Of a stretch of DNA of 64,000 bases, positions 24,584 to 34,391 are shown in pieces. Made by a program: the position numbers and the translations under genes. The stretch comes from an uncultured Chlorobiota bacterium (GTDB lineage: Bacteria > Bacteroidota > Ignavibacteria > UBA10030 > UBA6906). The stretch is from contig CAADGV010000007.1 of NCBI GenBank assembly GCA_900696645.1, forward strand, positions 321,029-385,028, written 5' to 3'. The notes under the pieces were generated by a model that had not been told where the DNA came from, did no database searches, and saw only the letters and a list, made by a program, of their open reading frames with translations. Numbering within the stretch: the first letter of the stretch is position 1; each line of letters begins with the position of its first letter.

Positions 24584-26182
24584 TTACGATCGTTCCTTCA
24601 TGAACGATGTAACAATACGGTCGATTTCTTCCGCTGAAATTCCGGAGCCATACTCCGGCGGTTTTAAGTACTTATTCGGAGCAGCGGGCTCTTCCTTTTG
24701 CCATACAGGAGTGTTGCCTGCCTTCATGATAATGCGCTTGTCAATCTCATCCATCCACGATGCTGGAATAGTATGCGGGAGAGATTGTTGCGGTCTTGCA
24801 GGTGCCGCGTACTTTACTTCATCGGGATTGATGGGATGAGTTTCGAAGGCGAGTCGCTTGATATTCATGAGGTGTCGGGCCGTCACATTTTCCGAAATAA
24901 TGGAGCCGCCCCATGTTCCGGGGCCGAGCGTCATGGAAGGATCGAGTCCGTTAGTGTAGCCAACCGCCCCTAACGCGGCCTGCGTGTTGACGAGGATGCG
25001 CATCGCAGGTTTCTCGAGCGCAAACTTCATGATGATGTCATGATCCTTCGAGTGAATCACAAGCGTGTGGCCGATACCGCCGAACTCAAGCAACTCAATG
25101 CAACGATGACACGCGTTGCGCCACCCATCTTCCGTATAGAAGGAAAGCACAGGCGAAAGCTTCTCTCGTGAAAGAGGATATTCACGCCCAACTCCCTGCA
25201 ACTCGGCGATCAGCACAGTCGTGTTTGCCGGAACATTGATGCCTGCTTTCTGCGCAATGAACACAGGCGATTTTCCGACCATGTCGGGATTGAGGGTGCC
25301 ACGCTCGCTGAACATGAGCCGGGCAAGGCGATCCTTTTCTTCCCCTGCAACGAAATATGCGCCCCGCTTCTTGCATTCCTCGACGACGGCATTCTTGATC
25401 GGGGCGTCGCACACAAGGGCGGACTCGGTTGAGCAGAGCACGCCGAAATCGAATTGCTTGCCTGAAATAATGTCGGCGACTGCCTTCTTGATATTGGCGG
25501 TTCTTTCGATGAATGCAGGCACGTTGCCCGACCCGACTCCGAACGCCGGCTTGCCTGAACTGTAGGCTGCTTTCACCATCTGGTTGCTGCCGGTTGCGAG
25601 AATCACAGCCGTGAGTTTGTGACGCATGAGTTCATTGGTGCCCTCAATAGCAGGAGTTCCGAGGCATGCAATGAGATGCCTCGGCGCGCCGGCCCGTTCT
25701 GCCGCATCGCGCACGACATTGATTGCTTCATTTGTGCAATGCGCGGCCCGCGGATGGGGACTCGCAACACAGGCATTTCTCGATTTGACGGAGATGATGG
25801 CCTTGAACATAGCCGTTGAAGTCGGATTGGTTGAAGGGATAAGCGCTGCTACAACGCCCATCGGTTCGGCAATCTTGTAGATTTTCTTCGCTTCATCAAT
25901 CTCGACGACACCGACAGTTTTCAAATCTTTGATGGATTCCCACACGCGCTTCGTGGCGAATTCATTCTTCTTCTGCTTGTCTTCGGGCTTGCCGAATCCT
26001 GTCTCATCAGAAGCCATCCGACCGAGCCGCGCTGCTTCGGAGAAGCCGGCATCCGCCATCGCCTTCACGATCTTGTCGACTTGTTCTTGGGAGTAGTTTT
26101 TGAATTCAAGCTGCGCCGCTTTGGCTTTCACCAACGCGTCACGGACTTCCTGAATTGATGTTAGATCTTTGTCGAAGGGCAT
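24584..26182 (-). CDS. CoA-acylating aldehyde dehydrogenase with C-terminal extension
   Basis: 532 residues. Fold and motifs match acetaldehyde/propionaldehyde dehydrogenases (EutE/PduP/AdhE N-domain): [40 protein letters not shown] and the catalytic Cys250 in [10 protein letters not shown]. It converts aldehydes plus CoA and NAD to acyl-CoA. A Pro-rich linker (about 493-510) joins an amphipathic helix at the end ([17 protein letters not shown]), similar to microcompartment encapsulation peptides. No shell protein or partner alcohol dehydrogenase is in the window. An ATCTCC/GGAGAT ribosome-binding site precedes the start. Confidence 0.9.
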   Translation of the reverse strand: MPFDKDLTSIQEVRDALVKAKAAQLEFKNYSQEQVDKIVKAMADAGFSEAARLGRMASDETGFGKPEDKQKKNEFATKRVWESIKDLKTVGVVEIDEAKKIYKIAEPMGVVAALIPSTNPTSTAMFKAIISVKSRNACVASPHPRAAHCTNEAINVVRDAAERAGAPRHLIACLGTPAIEGTNELMRHKLTAVILATGSNQMVKAAYSSGKPAFGVGSGNVPAFIERTANIKKAVADIISGKQFDFGVLCSTESALVCDAPIKNAVVEECKKRGAYFVAGEEKDRLARLMFSERGTLNPDMVGKSPVFIAQKAGINVPANTTVLIAELQGVGREYPLSREKLSPVLSFYTEDGWRNACHRCIELLEFGGIGHTLVIHSKDHDIIMKFALEKPAMRILVNTQAALGAVGYTNGLDPSMTLGPGTWGGSIISENVTARHLMNIKRLAFETHPINPDEVKYAAPARPQQSLPHTIPASWMDEIDKRIIMKAGNTPVWQKEEPAAPNKYLKPPEYGSGISAEEIDRIVTSFMKERS

Positions 26183-26191
26183 AACATCTCC

Positions 26192-26947
26192 TTAGAAAAC
26201 GTAGCAAAAACTGAAAAACGGGAGCCGCGAGAATGCTGTTCCGGTTTCATTGAAAGCGATAGGCCAGCCAATATCAAAAACCGATTTCGGAGTGCACACA
26301 CGTATTCCCACAATCGCAACGTTTCCTGATATCCCGCGGTTGCTCAGTGTGGTGAGTATTTCCCCCAACAACTTCATCCCGCCTCCGTTCTCATTTCGAC
26401 TCAAAACCATGTCTGTCCCGACTTGAATGTAGGTCGGGAAAGGTGCCCGTTCATAACTGCTTGCCGGCGAGGCGAGATAAGCGATATTCAGATGAACACC
26501 GCCGAAGCTTCCGCCAACGGAAGCTGCGATGTTGAATGAAACAACGTGTTCATCGTACCGTGATGATATGCCGAATAATTCATCGGAAAAACCGACATCT
26601 GCGCCGATAGCTATTCCCTTAAGTGCTCCGCTGGGTTTGAGGATTTGGACTTTTGTGCCGACCGACCAGTAGCGGGCGGAGCCTCGTGTGAACGTTGTTA
26701 AATACGACAGATTGAAATGGATGAAATCAGCCGGCGCGTAGCCTGCCTGCAAAAGGAAAATTATAAAATCGCCGACCGAGACTTTTCCTTCCGGCTTGGT
26801 TCGTCCTGTTGACATGGCAAACAATCGGTTTTGTCCGGGATCGTACACTTCATTGAGAGAAGATGTGTTATCTTCGTTCTGTGCCAATCCATCGGTTGCG
26901 GCAAAGGTGAAACAAGTAACAACCAGTACTACGTTTGCCTGTTTCAT
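26192..26947 (-). CDS. Unknown outer-membrane beta-barrel-like protein
   Basis: 251 residues, family not recognised. A signal peptide (about 1-22, ending GLA/QNED) is followed by alternating hydrophobic/polar strands with many aromatic and Gly residues, and the chain ends FFSFCYVF, a terminal aromatic typical of barrel proteins. The start overlaps the ruvB stop by 4 nt, so it is translated from the tail of the ruv operon. It is 9 nt upstream of the aldehyde dehydrogenase gene. Confidence 0.6.
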   Translation of the reverse strand: MKQANVVLVVTCFTFAATDGLAQNEDNTSSLNEVYDPGQNRLFAMSTGRTKPEGKVSVGDFIIFLLQAGYAPADFIHFNLSYLTTFTRGSARYWSVGTKVQILKPSGALKGIAIGADVGFSDELFGISSRYDEHVVSFNIAASVGGSFGGVHLNIAYLASPASSYERAPFPTYIQVGTDMVLSRNENGGGMKLLGEILTTLSNRGISGNVAIVGIRVCTPKSVFDIGWPIAFNETGTAFSRLPFFSFCYVF

Positions 26948-27987
26948 GAGAATAGAGTCGGCTGATTATCTCCCTTCCCCGGTTTCAACTTGAAATGCCT
27001 GTATGCCAATTCGGTCGCCTCGCGTCCCCGCGGCGTTCGCTTGATGAATCCTTCCTGAATCAAATACGGCTCGTACACTTCTTCGATGGTTCCCGGCTCT
27101 TCGCCGACTGCAACACCGATTGTGTTCACGCCGACCGGACCCCCGTTGTATTTCTCAATCAAACACAAAATAATCCGCTTGTCCATTTCATCGAGGCCGT
27201 GTTCATCCACCTCAAGAGCTTTGAGGGAATAATCGGCGACTTCTTTTGAGATGATGCCGTGCGCATGCGAGAGCTTCTTCTCGGCCTGTGCAAAATCCCG
27301 GCAGCGTCGCAACAAGCGGTTTGCGATGCGGGGAGTTCCTCGTGATCGGCTGGCGATTTCCCGAGCGCCTTCTTGTTCGATCTTGACTTCAAGAATTTTT
27401 GCCGAACGGAGGATGATGTCGAACAACGTTCCTGTGTCGTAATAGTCGAGCCTGTTAGCAATGCCGAAGCGTGCCCGGAGCGGAGCCGTGAGCAAACCGG
27501 CACGCGTCGTTGCTCCGATGAGTGTGAATTTCGGCAGCGTGAGTTGAATGCTGCGAGCGCTCGGTCCCGAATCAATCATGATGTCAAGACGGAAATCTTC
27601 CATTGCCGAATAGAGGTACTCCTCGACGACAGCGTTCAACCGATGAATCTCATCAATGAAAAGAACATCGCCTTCCTGCAGGTTGGTGAGAAGTCCGGCC
27701 AAATCGCCCGGCTTGTCCAGCACGGGTCCCGAAGTCATCTTCAGGTTGCTTCCCATCCGGTTGGCGATGATATGGGCAAGCGTTGTTTTGCCGAGGCCCG
27801 GCGGCCCGGTCAGCAGTACGTGGTCGAGAGCCTCACCGCGCTGCTTTGCGGCGTTAATGAAAACCTTGAGATTATCGGTTATCTTCTCTTGACCGAAGAA
27901 TTCTTCAAAAGTAAGGGGCCGCAACGCCTGATCGAACTCGGCCTCGGCGGCAAAACGTTCGGGGGATGTGTAGTCGGATTTTGCCAT
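26944..27987 (-). CDS. ruvB: Holliday junction branch migration helicase RuvB
   Basis: 347 residues from the ATG at 27987 (an earlier in-frame ATG gives a non-conserved extension). Contains [23 protein letters not shown], Walker [18 protein letters not shown] and the winged-helix end [17 protein letters not shown]. It is the AAA+ motor that drives branch migration on RuvA-bound junctions. It is the last ruv gene in a yebC-ruvC-ruvA-ruvB run. Confidence 0.98.
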   Translation of the reverse strand: MAKSDYTSPERFAAEAEFDQALRPLTFEEFFGQEKITDNLKVFINAAKQRGEALDHVLLTGPPGLGKTTLAHIIANRMGSNLKMTSGPVLDKPGDLAGLLTNLQEGDVLFIDEIHRLNAVVEEYLYSAMEDFRLDIMIDSGPSARSIQLTLPKFTLIGATTRAGLLTAPLRARFGIANRLDYYDTGTLFDIILRSAKILEVKIEQEGAREIASRSRGTPRIANRLLRRCRDFAQAEKKLSHAHGIISKEVADYSLKALEVDEHGLDEMDKRIILCLIEKYNGGPVGVNTIGVAVGEEPGTIEEVYEPYLIQEGFIKRTPRGREATELAYRHFKLKPGKGDNQPTLFS

Positions 27988-28061
27988 CGGGGGTAATGTA
28001 AGAGAGAGTGCCGTGAAATACAACGGGGGATTGAAGAAAGAACGAAAAGGCGAAAGAAACT

Positions 28062-28670
28062 CTACTTTGAGCTTGTGTAGCGAAGAGCCGTCTTGATAAG
28101 TTGTTCGACTGTCGTGTCCTTGCCGTTCATTTCGTTAATTGCAGCCCTCAAGGCGCTTTCGGCAAGTGAACGATTGAACCCCAATGACGCCAGAGCAAGC
28201 AACGCCTCAGAGCGAATGCTCGTTTGCGATGCCGACGAGGCAGGTGGAAGGGACGTGGGCATCTCCATCTTGCCGATCTTTTCTCTCAGTTCAACCACAA
28301 GACGTTCGGCAATCTTCCTTCCGATGCCGGGTATTCTTGTCAGGGCGAAATGATTTCCCTCGCTAATGTAGTTGGTGAGATCGGAGGCGGAGATTCCGGA
28401 GAGGATGCTCTGTGCCATCCTGGGCCCGATACCCGAAACTGAAATGAGAAGTTTGAAGAGGTTCCGTTCTTCTTCCGTGGTGAAGCCGTAGAGTTGCAGC
28501 GCATCTTCACGGACATGCAGATAGGTAAGAAGAGTTGCCACGCTTCCTGTTTCGCCGATCTTTTCAAAAGTAGAGAGAGGAATGCTGACCGCGTAGCCGA
28601 CGCCGTTGACATCAACCAGCAATTCGGTTGGAGATTTTGAGAGAAGAGTTCCTCGAAGCGAAGCAATCAT
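28062..28670 (-). CDS. ruvA: Holliday junction DNA helicase subunit RuvA
   Basis: 202 residues. The OB-fold N-terminus ([31 protein letters not shown]), the helix-hairpin-helix region ([36 protein letters not shown]) and the C-terminal RuvB-binding domain are all present. It overlaps ruvC by 4 nt. A 74-nt gap separates it from the chosen ruvB start. Confidence 0.98.
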   Translation of the reverse strand: MIASLRGTLLSKSPTELLVDVNGVGYAVSIPLSTFEKIGETGSVATLLTYLHVREDALQLYGFTTEEERNLFKLLISVSGIGPRMAQSILSGISASDLTNYISEGNHFALTRIPGIGRKIAERLVVELREKIGKMEMPTSLPPASSASQTSIRSEALLALASLGFNRSLAESALRAAINEMNGKDTTVEQLIKTALRYTSSK

Positions 28671-29284
28671 GCACGTACCCGCTCTGGATGTGCAGCGATA
28701 TAGGATTTCCAGTCCTTGTGCTTTGATGCCGGTGCCGTCATACGCTGTGCATGACAGATGGCAATGGCAAGCGCATCGGATGTGTCGTGCAGCATTTTTG
28801 ATTCCTTTACCCCGAGGAGAGACTTGACCATAAACTGAACCTGCTCCTTCGATGCGGCCCCGCTGCCGACGATTGCCCGCTTGACTTCGCGGGGCGAGTA
28901 CTCGGTAGTCGGTATTTGTTTCTCGACGGCAGCGAGAATGGAAACGCCGCGGGCGTGCCCCAGTTTCAATGCGGATTGTGCATTCTTGCCGTAGAACGCC
29001 GACTCAATAGCGAATTCGTCGGGATGGTATTTCGCAATCACAGTGCAAAGTTCATTGTAGATCTTCTTCAAGCGCAAAGGCATTGCCGTGCCGCCGTTGT
29101 TGCTTATGCTGCCGCAGGCAAGAAAGCGTACTTCGTTGTTCCGTCGTGCCACCAAGCCGTATCCCGTTACCAACGTACCCGGATCTACACCGAGAACGAT
29201 GAGTGATTCGGAGAGATTCTTGTTCAGGTCGCGGGAATTTTTCTTCCCTCCACCTGCACCGGCACGTCTGGAAATCCTACCCAT
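28667..29284 (-). CDS. ruvC: Holliday junction resolvase RuvC
   Basis: 205 residues. Core motifs VLGVDPGTLVTGYGLV, AIESAFYGKNAQSALKLGHARG and YSPREVKRAIVGSGAASKEQV are diagnostic. A 27-residue basic N-terminal extension (RRAGAGGGKKNSRD) precedes the fold, so the true start may be further in; the listed ATG overlaps yebC by 8 nt. It cuts Holliday junctions symmetrically with RuvAB. Confidence 0.96.
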   Translation of the reverse strand: MGRISRRAGAGGGKKNSRDLNKNLSESLIVLGVDPGTLVTGYGLVARRNNEVRFLACGSISNNGGTAMPLRLKKIYNELCTVIAKYHPDEFAIESAFYGKNAQSALKLGHARGVSILAAVEKQIPTTEYSPREVKRAIVGSGAASKEQVQFMVKSLLGVKESKMLHDTSDALAIAICHAQRMTAPASKHKDWKSYIAAHPERVRA

Positions 29285-30038
29285 TCAGGGCTGCCATCTC
29301 CTTTTCGTCAATGTCAAAATTGGCGTAGACGTTTTGAACATCGTCATGTTCTTCAAGGGCTTCCATCAGTTTGAGGGTCTGCTCGGCTTCCTTTCCGGAG
29401 ACCTTCGTATGGTTTTCGGGAACCATCTGAACAGATGCACTCTCGACGACGATCCCCTTGTCGTCTATTGCCTTTTTCACTGCTTCAAAAGCCTGCGGTG
29501 TTGTTGTTATGGTAAAGCCGCTTTCATCCGATTGCATGTCGTCGGCGCCGGCATCAAGGATGATCGCCAGCAAATCATCCTCGCTGACAGGCTTCGGCTG
29601 CCCGAGGCTCGGCACAACAATCTGCCCTTTCTTGTGAAACATCCACGCAACGCTGCCGCTTGATCCCAAGTTGCCATTGTGGCGCGAGAATATGTGCCGC
29701 ATTTCAGAAACCGTGCGCGTGCTGTTGTCGGTCACACATTCGACGATAATGGCAACGCCGCCCGGCGCATATCCTTCGTACGTGACTTCCTCATACGACA
29801 CGCCCGGCAGTTCACCGGTACCTTTCTGGATTGCGCGTTTGATGTTGTCGGCAGGCATGTTGGCCGCCTTTGCCGTGTTGATGGCGAGTCGCAAACGGGG
29901 GTTGCCATCCGGGTTGCCGCCGCCATCGCGAGCCGCGATCGTGATTTCCTTGATGAGGCGCGTGAACAGACGACCTCGTGCTGCGTCTGTTGCGCCCTTC
30001 TTTCGCTTGATGGTTGACCATTTGGAGTGACCGGACAT
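29277..30038 (-). CDS. yebC: YebC/PmpR-family regulator or translation factor
   Basis: 253 residues, standard size. Starts MSGHSKWSTIKRKKGATDAARG and contains GYAPGGVAIIVECVTDNSTRTVSEMRHIF split over the conserved core. The family binds DNA in some species and has been linked to relief of ribosome stalling at proline runs. Location upstream of ruvC is the common arrangement. A GGAGCTAC-type ribosome-binding site precedes the ATG. Confidence 0.97.
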   Translation of the reverse strand: MSGHSKWSTIKRKKGATDAARGRLFTRLIKEITIAARDGGGNPDGNPRLRLAINTAKAANMPADNIKRAIQKGTGELPGVSYEEVTYEGYAPGGVAIIVECVTDNSTRTVSEMRHIFSRHNGNLGSSGSVAWMFHKKGQIVVPSLGQPKPVSEDDLLAIILDAGADDMQSDESGFTITTTPQAFEAVKKAIDDKGIVVESASVQMVPENHTKVSGKEAEQTLKLMEALEEHDDVQNVYANFDIDEKEMAALNG

Positions 30039-30070
30039 GATGTAGCTCCTGTGTGTTTCTGCTCATTTTC

Positions 30071-30098
30071 TAACAGGGATTTTTACTTTTGCCTGTTA
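30071..30098 (-). repeat. Inverted repeat after the restriction endonuclease gene
   Basis: TAACAGG (30071-30077) and CCTGTTA (30092-30098) form a 7-bp stem with a 14-nt A/T-rich loop, 3 nt beyond the endonuclease stop. No T-run follows on the minus strand, so terminator function is uncertain. Confidence 0.35.
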
Positions 30099-30101
30099 TA
30101 G

Positions 30102-31163
30102 CTAACTGACTTCGTTTCGGAGATCCCTTATAAAGTGTGACATCGGTCGGACATAGTCCTTCAGTCCAACATGTTGGCTTGCATGAGCCAATATCCGACT
30201 TGTGTCAGGTAGGTAGAAGACATGACGTAACCCGCCGAGAAGTGTGAGTTTTTCGTCGGAGAGGTCTTCATCAAATGTTATGACATGATAGATATGCTTG
30301 ATCTTGAACTTGCTGAGTACGGTTCCTTCGGCGCTACTTACTTGTTTCCACCTTTCGCGAATAGTTCTCTTGCATGAGATTCCAATGAGCCAACCATCTT
30401 TTGTTCTGACCCATTTATCGACTTCGATGTCAGCTTGGAAGTGCTCTGGAGCTTTAGAAGATCTTATTGCAAAATAGTCAAGAATGAATGATGTAACGTC
30501 CTCAAGACTTCCGCCCGCCCTACCTTTTCTTTTTTGTCCGGCTCGCCTTTCGAACTCTTGGGCGAAGGCCGTTAGGATAATGTCACGTTCATGTTCTGAA
30601 ATTTCATTTGTCCTGCTGAGCAGAATCCTTAGGGTTGCGAATGCCTTGACGATCTCAGTCCTCTCGGCCGTCAAGCATCCCTTGACTCCGAGGTCATCCC
30701 AAAGATTGATTACTCGAGCAAGCCCCTTCTCCCCTTGTATATTGAGAAAGGATCTTGCAATAGCCTGTGTAAAATCCTTGTCGTCACTCGGTATGTTCTC
30801 AATGGCTTGGTTGATTGGTAACATGACATTCTCACAAGTGAGGATAAATACCTCCATATCCTGATCGTTCTCAATTTCTTTCTCCAAATCCGCAATCAAT
30901 CTTCGAATTCGGGTCTCCTTTGTTTTTGCAGACGCGAATCGAGTTGTGAGAACGTTCTTTAGGGCTTCTTTCTGAAGCTGAAGAATTTCATTTCTATTCT
31001 TGGTTTCCTTTGCAATAACACGCAGAGATGTTGCAAGTGCCGAAAGGAGTTTGTTGTCTTTTCCAACGCCACCGTATTTGTCACCACCTATCAGCATTCT
31101 GGCAAACCAATAGGTTTTGTGCCATCTATTCTCTAGTTCGCTAAGATATTGTTCAGCTTTCAC
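30102..31163 (-). CDS. Type II restriction endonuclease (PD-(D/E)XK-like)
   Basis: 353 residues. The N-terminal half is helical and unrecognised. The C-terminal half holds a nuclease-like core: Asp249 (DIEVDKW) and, 16 residues on, ISCKRTIRERWKQ with Lys265. This resembles the catalytic K and the RERWRQ tail of EcoRII-like and other type II enzymes. The gene sits 12 nt after a methyltransferase gene on the same strand, the standard layout of a restriction-modification pair. Recognition site unknown. Base composition is visibly richer in A+T than the ruv and recJ genes either side, suggesting horizontal gain. Confidence 0.8.
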   Translation of the reverse strand: MKAEQYLSELENRWHKTYWFARMLIGGDKYGGVGKDNKLLSALATSLRVIAKETKNRNEILQLQKEALKNVLTTRFASAKTKETRIRRLIADLEKEIENDQDMEVFILTCENVMLPINQAIENIPSDDKDFTQAIARSFLNIQGEKGLARVINLWDDLGVKGCLTAERTEIVKAFATLRILLSRTNEISEHERDIILTAFAQEFERRAGQKRKGRAGGSLEDVTSFILDYFAIRSSKAPEHFQADIEVDKWVRTKDGWLIGISCKRTIRERWKQVSSAEGTVLSKFKIKHIYHVITFDEDLSDEKLTLLGGLRHVFYLPDTSRILAHASQHVGLKDYVRPMSHFIRDLRNEVS

Positions 31164-31175
31164 GAAGTTCTATAT

Positions 31176-32072
31176 CTATGACAGTTCGAGTTCCAAGGTT
31201 GGTTCAGAAAGTTGCTTCTTGATTCGGTCTCTTGCCATTCTGCAGTAAACAGGTGATATGTCAATGCCTATGAAATGCCTATTGTTTCTTATCGCGGAAA
31301 TTGCCGTAGTTCCTGAACCGACAAAGGGGTCCAGTACAAGTTTAGCATTCGTACAACTTATTATCCTATCAATAAGTCTGACGGGAAACGGAGCTGGATG
31401 CTTGTTGTTCATTTCTTGTGGGAACTCCCAGACATCGCCGTGTGAATTTGCTTTCTCTGCAAGCCGAAAATTCGGTTTGGCAATCATGTAGATGACTTCA
31501 TAGGTTGGCAAGAAGTAACCTGCGTTGAAGTTGATTCCGCCGCTTCGTCGCCAAATGATTATCTGGCGAACTGGAAAGCCCTGAACAATGTCCTGTCTGT
31601 CTTGCAGCAACCCATTCTGAACTCGCCATTTGTGATTATAGAATATTGCCCCATCCAATTTCAGAATTCTCATCATTTCAGTCAAACATTCTCTTTGCCA
31701 TCTGACGTATTCCCAATGTGGCATACAATCATCGTGATGGGAATAGCCATTCACGAGGGCGGCATTTCTCCATTTGCCACCGCGACCATCTTTCATACCA
31801 TTGCCAGTTGAATTCTTCAAGTTATACGGTGGCGATGTGACGATTAAGTCCACGGATTCCGCTGGGAAGTTCCTCATGACCTCAACACTGTCACCGCAAA
31901 TAATGGTGTCTCTTGACCCTTTGAGAAATTTCCTTTTCTCCACTTGGCTCGTATCAAATTCATGAACTTGGGTGAGTTCATCGCGAACCATCGATTTTTT
32001 CCCTAATGGTTTCGGATAAGCGAGTGGTTTGCCTCGCTTCTTGCCTGTTAGCATGTTGAGCTTTTGCCGCAT
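31176..32072 (-). CDS. Type II DNA methyltransferase, beta class (N4-C or N6-A)
   Basis: 298 residues. The catalytic motif TSPPYN (79-84) comes before the AdoMet-binding motif LDPFVGSGTT (247-256), the order of beta-class enzymes. SPPY favours N4-cytosine methylation but does not exclude adenine. It should protect host DNA from the endonuclease encoded next to it. The first 45 residues are basic and divergent. It begins 48 nt after recJ with A+T-rich codon use like its partner. Confidence 0.92.
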   Translation of the reverse strand: MRQKLNMLTGKKRGKPLAYPKPLGKKSMVRDELTQVHEFDTSQVEKRKFLKGSRDTIICGDSVEVMRNFPAESVDLIVTSPPYNLKNSTGNGMKDGRGGKWRNAALVNGYSHHDDCMPHWEYVRWQRECLTEMMRILKLDGAIFYNHKWRVQNGLLQDRQDIVQGFPVRQIIIWRRSGGINFNAGYFLPTYEVIYMIAKPNFRLAEKANSHGDVWEFPQEMNNKHPAPFPVRLIDRIISCTNAKLVLDPFVGSGTTAISAIRNNRHFIGIDISPVYCRMARDRIKKQLSEPTLELELS

Positions 32073-32120
32073 AACGTATCTCGTAGGTTCTTCAGCTTCT
32101 ATCGCTTAATTCATGTTTTG

Positions 32121-33854
32121 TTATTTCACATCTTTGATTTTCAACTGCGGCACCGTATCCCGTTTCCCATTTCCATTTCTCGATACAAAATCGTTCTCTT
32201 CGATCGTGAACACACACTCGACATCTGTTCGGCCGGGAGTGAGTTTTGGCATAAGCTGTCCGAGGTTGAATCCGATTGCATCAATGATGTGGTTGTTCTG
32301 TTTCACTTTGAAACGGAGATGGTTTCTGCCGACGATGCGCGGCGGGCCGACAAGTTCGAGGTTGCGGGCAAGAAATACCGGGCGCATGTTGCCGGGCCCG
32401 AACGGCGAGAACTCATTCAGCAAACGAACAAGCCGCGGCGTGATTTCCGGAAGAGTAATTTCCGTATCGATCTTGATTTCGGGCGTCCTTAACTCATCAC
32501 TCATCAGATCGCGGACGGCATTTTTGAATGCTTCCTTGAATTCATCAAGTTTTGCCAACTCGACTGTTACTCCTGCCGCGTACTTATGTCCGCCGAACTG
32601 TAGGATGGATTCTTCACATCGCTTGAGTGCATCATAGATATTGAAACCTGAAACGCTGCGGGCGGAACCCTTTGCCACGCCATCAACGGTTGCCATCATG
32701 ATGGAGGGCTTATAGTATTTCTCGACCATCCGCGAAGCGACAATCCCTACAACTCCCGGATGCCAATGATCCTGGTGCAGCACAAGAGCCGCTTCCGCTT
32801 CAACATCATCGCATTCGCGCTCGACAAGCATTTGAGCTTCTTCAAAGGTGTCCCCGTCGATCTTGCGGCGGTTCATATTCTCCTCTTCCATCACTTTCGC
32901 GAGGCGTTCGGCGTCTTCAACTGTCTCACTAGTCAGCAACCGGACTGCCCTCATGGCGTCGCCGAGACGTCCGACGGCATTGATGCGCGGGGCGAGACCG
33001 AAAACAATCTGCCCTGTGTGGACATGTCCCAACGTGAAGCCTGCAATTTCTATCAATGCGCGGATGCCGGGACGCGGATTCTTGTTGATGGATTCGAGCC
33101 CGAGCCGAACGAGAATTCTGTTCTCGCCCGTCAAGGATACGATGTCTGCCGTGCTTGCAAGTGTAACGAAATCGAGGTAGGAGGGGAGAACGGATTCCTT
33201 GCCGAGTTTCATTGCCACAGCCTGAATCAGTTTGAAACCGACGCCGCAACCGCAAAGGCTCTTGAACGGATACGTATCGCCGGCTTGTATGGGGTCGAGA
33301 ACAGCGTAGGCGTTGGGGATTGAACTACCGGGCTCATGATGGTCGCAGATGATGACGTCGAGTCCGCGCCTATTGGCATAGCCTACCTGATCGATAGCAG
33401 TAATCCCGCAATCTACAGCAAGAAAAACAGTTGCCCCGCTCTCGACAGCGTTGTCAATGCCGGTGTTGGAAATACCGTAGCCTTCTTTCAGCCTGTCGGG
33501 AATATAGTACGAGGCCTTGCCGCCGAGTTCCTTGAAGAAGAGGTAGAGCATGGCAGCGCCGTTTGTTCCGTCAACATCGTAGTCACCAAACACTCTGATG
33601 TGTTCATTGTTTCGTAGGGCTGCAACAAGGCGGTCGGTGGCGGCCTCCATTCCTTTCATCATGAACGGGTCGTGAAGTAGGCTCAGGCCGGGCCGAAAGT
33701 AGGCTTTTGCTTTGTCATAATCGTCGATTCCCCGCAGTACAAGAACCTTGGCGATTGGTTCGGGAACATTGATCTCTTTAGAGAGACGGGCAACGACTTC
33801 AGGTTGTGGTGGTGAAGCAAGTGTCCACCGGTTTTCGCGGATGGTCGTATTCAC
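32121..33854 (-). CDS. recJ: Single-stranded-DNA exonuclease RecJ
   Basis: 577 residues from GTG 33854, preceded by GGAG; the longer open frame runs back toward the RNase P RNA gene. DHH-family motifs are present: VFGDYDVDGTNGAAML (88-103), ICDHHEPG, and the C-terminal DHHA1 and OB regions (FNIYDALKRCEESILQFGGH, FSPFGPGNMRPVFLA). It degrades single strands 5' to 3' in recombination and base-excision or mismatch repair. Confidence 0.96.
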   Translation of the reverse strand: MNTTIRENRWTLASPPQPEVVARLSKEINVPEPIAKVLVLRGIDDYDKAKAYFRPGLSLLHDPFMMKGMEAATDRLVAALRNNEHIRVFGDYDVDGTNGAAMLYLFFKELGGKASYYIPDRLKEGYGISNTGIDNAVESGATVFLAVDCGITAIDQVGYANRRGLDVIICDHHEPGSSIPNAYAVLDPIQAGDTYPFKSLCGCGVGFKLIQAVAMKLGKESVLPSYLDFVTLASTADIVSLTGENRILVRLGLESINKNPRPGIRALIEIAGFTLGHVHTGQIVFGLAPRINAVGRLGDAMRAVRLLTSETVEDAERLAKVMEEENMNRRKIDGDTFEEAQMLVERECDDVEAEAALVLHQDHWHPGVVGIVASRMVEKYYKPSIMMATVDGVAKGSARSVSGFNIYDALKRCEESILQFGGHKYAAGVTVELAKLDEFKEAFKNAVRDLMSDELRTPEIKIDTEITLPEITPRLVRLLNEFSPFGPGNMRPVFLARNLELVGPPRIVGRNHLRFKVKQNNHIIDAIGFNLGQLMPKLTPGRTDVECVFTIEENDFVSRNGNGKRDTVPQLKIKDVK

Positions 33855-33911
33855 GGAGTCTCCTTTATTGCCGAGGGAGGCTTCATGCGTGAAATCTCCG
33901 GGCAACACAAA

Positions 33912-34342
33912 GGCACTGCAGGTCTGTAAGCCGAATTCTGTCTGTTCCGCGAAAGCGGAAGAGGCAGCCATTTATCTGGGTCCATCGTTGCCGATGGACT
34001 CAAGCGACCTACCCGAGAGTCTCGTGTCCCTTCCGACTTTTAGAGTGTTGGAAGGGACACGACGAAGCGAGCAACTTCGTGAACTCCCATACATGGTCTT
34101 GCTCCAGGTGGGGTTTGTCGTGCCCCCGATGTTACCATCGGAGCGGTGAGCTCTTACCTCGCCTTTTCACCCTTATCCCGCCCCGACGAGTCGGGGCGGG
34201 ACGGTATGTTTTCTGTGACACTTTCCGTGCTTACACGCTTGCGCATGCAAACCCCGCGCTGTTCACGCGGCACCTTGCTCTGCGGAGTTCGGACTTTCCT
34301 CATGACGCCGATGGCGCCACGCGGCTGCCCGACCTGCAGTAC
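33912..34342 (-). ncRNA. rnpB: RNase P RNA (bacterial type A-like)
   Basis: The minus strand carries the universally conserved GAGGAAAGTCCGAACTCC near the 5' end and ACAGAATTCGGCTTA near the 3' end. A perfect 10-bp closing helix P1 joins 34331-34340 with 33915-33924. Between them lie AGGGTGAAAAGGCGAGGTAAGAG and other core segments, plus long variable hairpins (one GC-rich near 34180-34205, one 15-bp stem near 34026-34062). About 430 nt, normal for the type. It processes tRNA 5' ends. It lies between the zinc-ribbon gene and recJ; exact ends are estimated from P1. Confidence 0.96.
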
Positions 34343-34391
34343 TGTATGTACGATTTAGTTAATTAAACAAACTCTGTACGCCGTCTGGCGC

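Noticed and set aside
30102..32120. Mobile element carrying the restriction-modification genes
   Set aside because: No transposase, integrase, terminal repeats or target duplication is visible at the borders.
33748..34366. Plus-strand open frames of 133 and 95 codons
   Set aside because: They lie antisense to RNase P RNA and the 5' end of recJ; the RNA signal is unambiguous.
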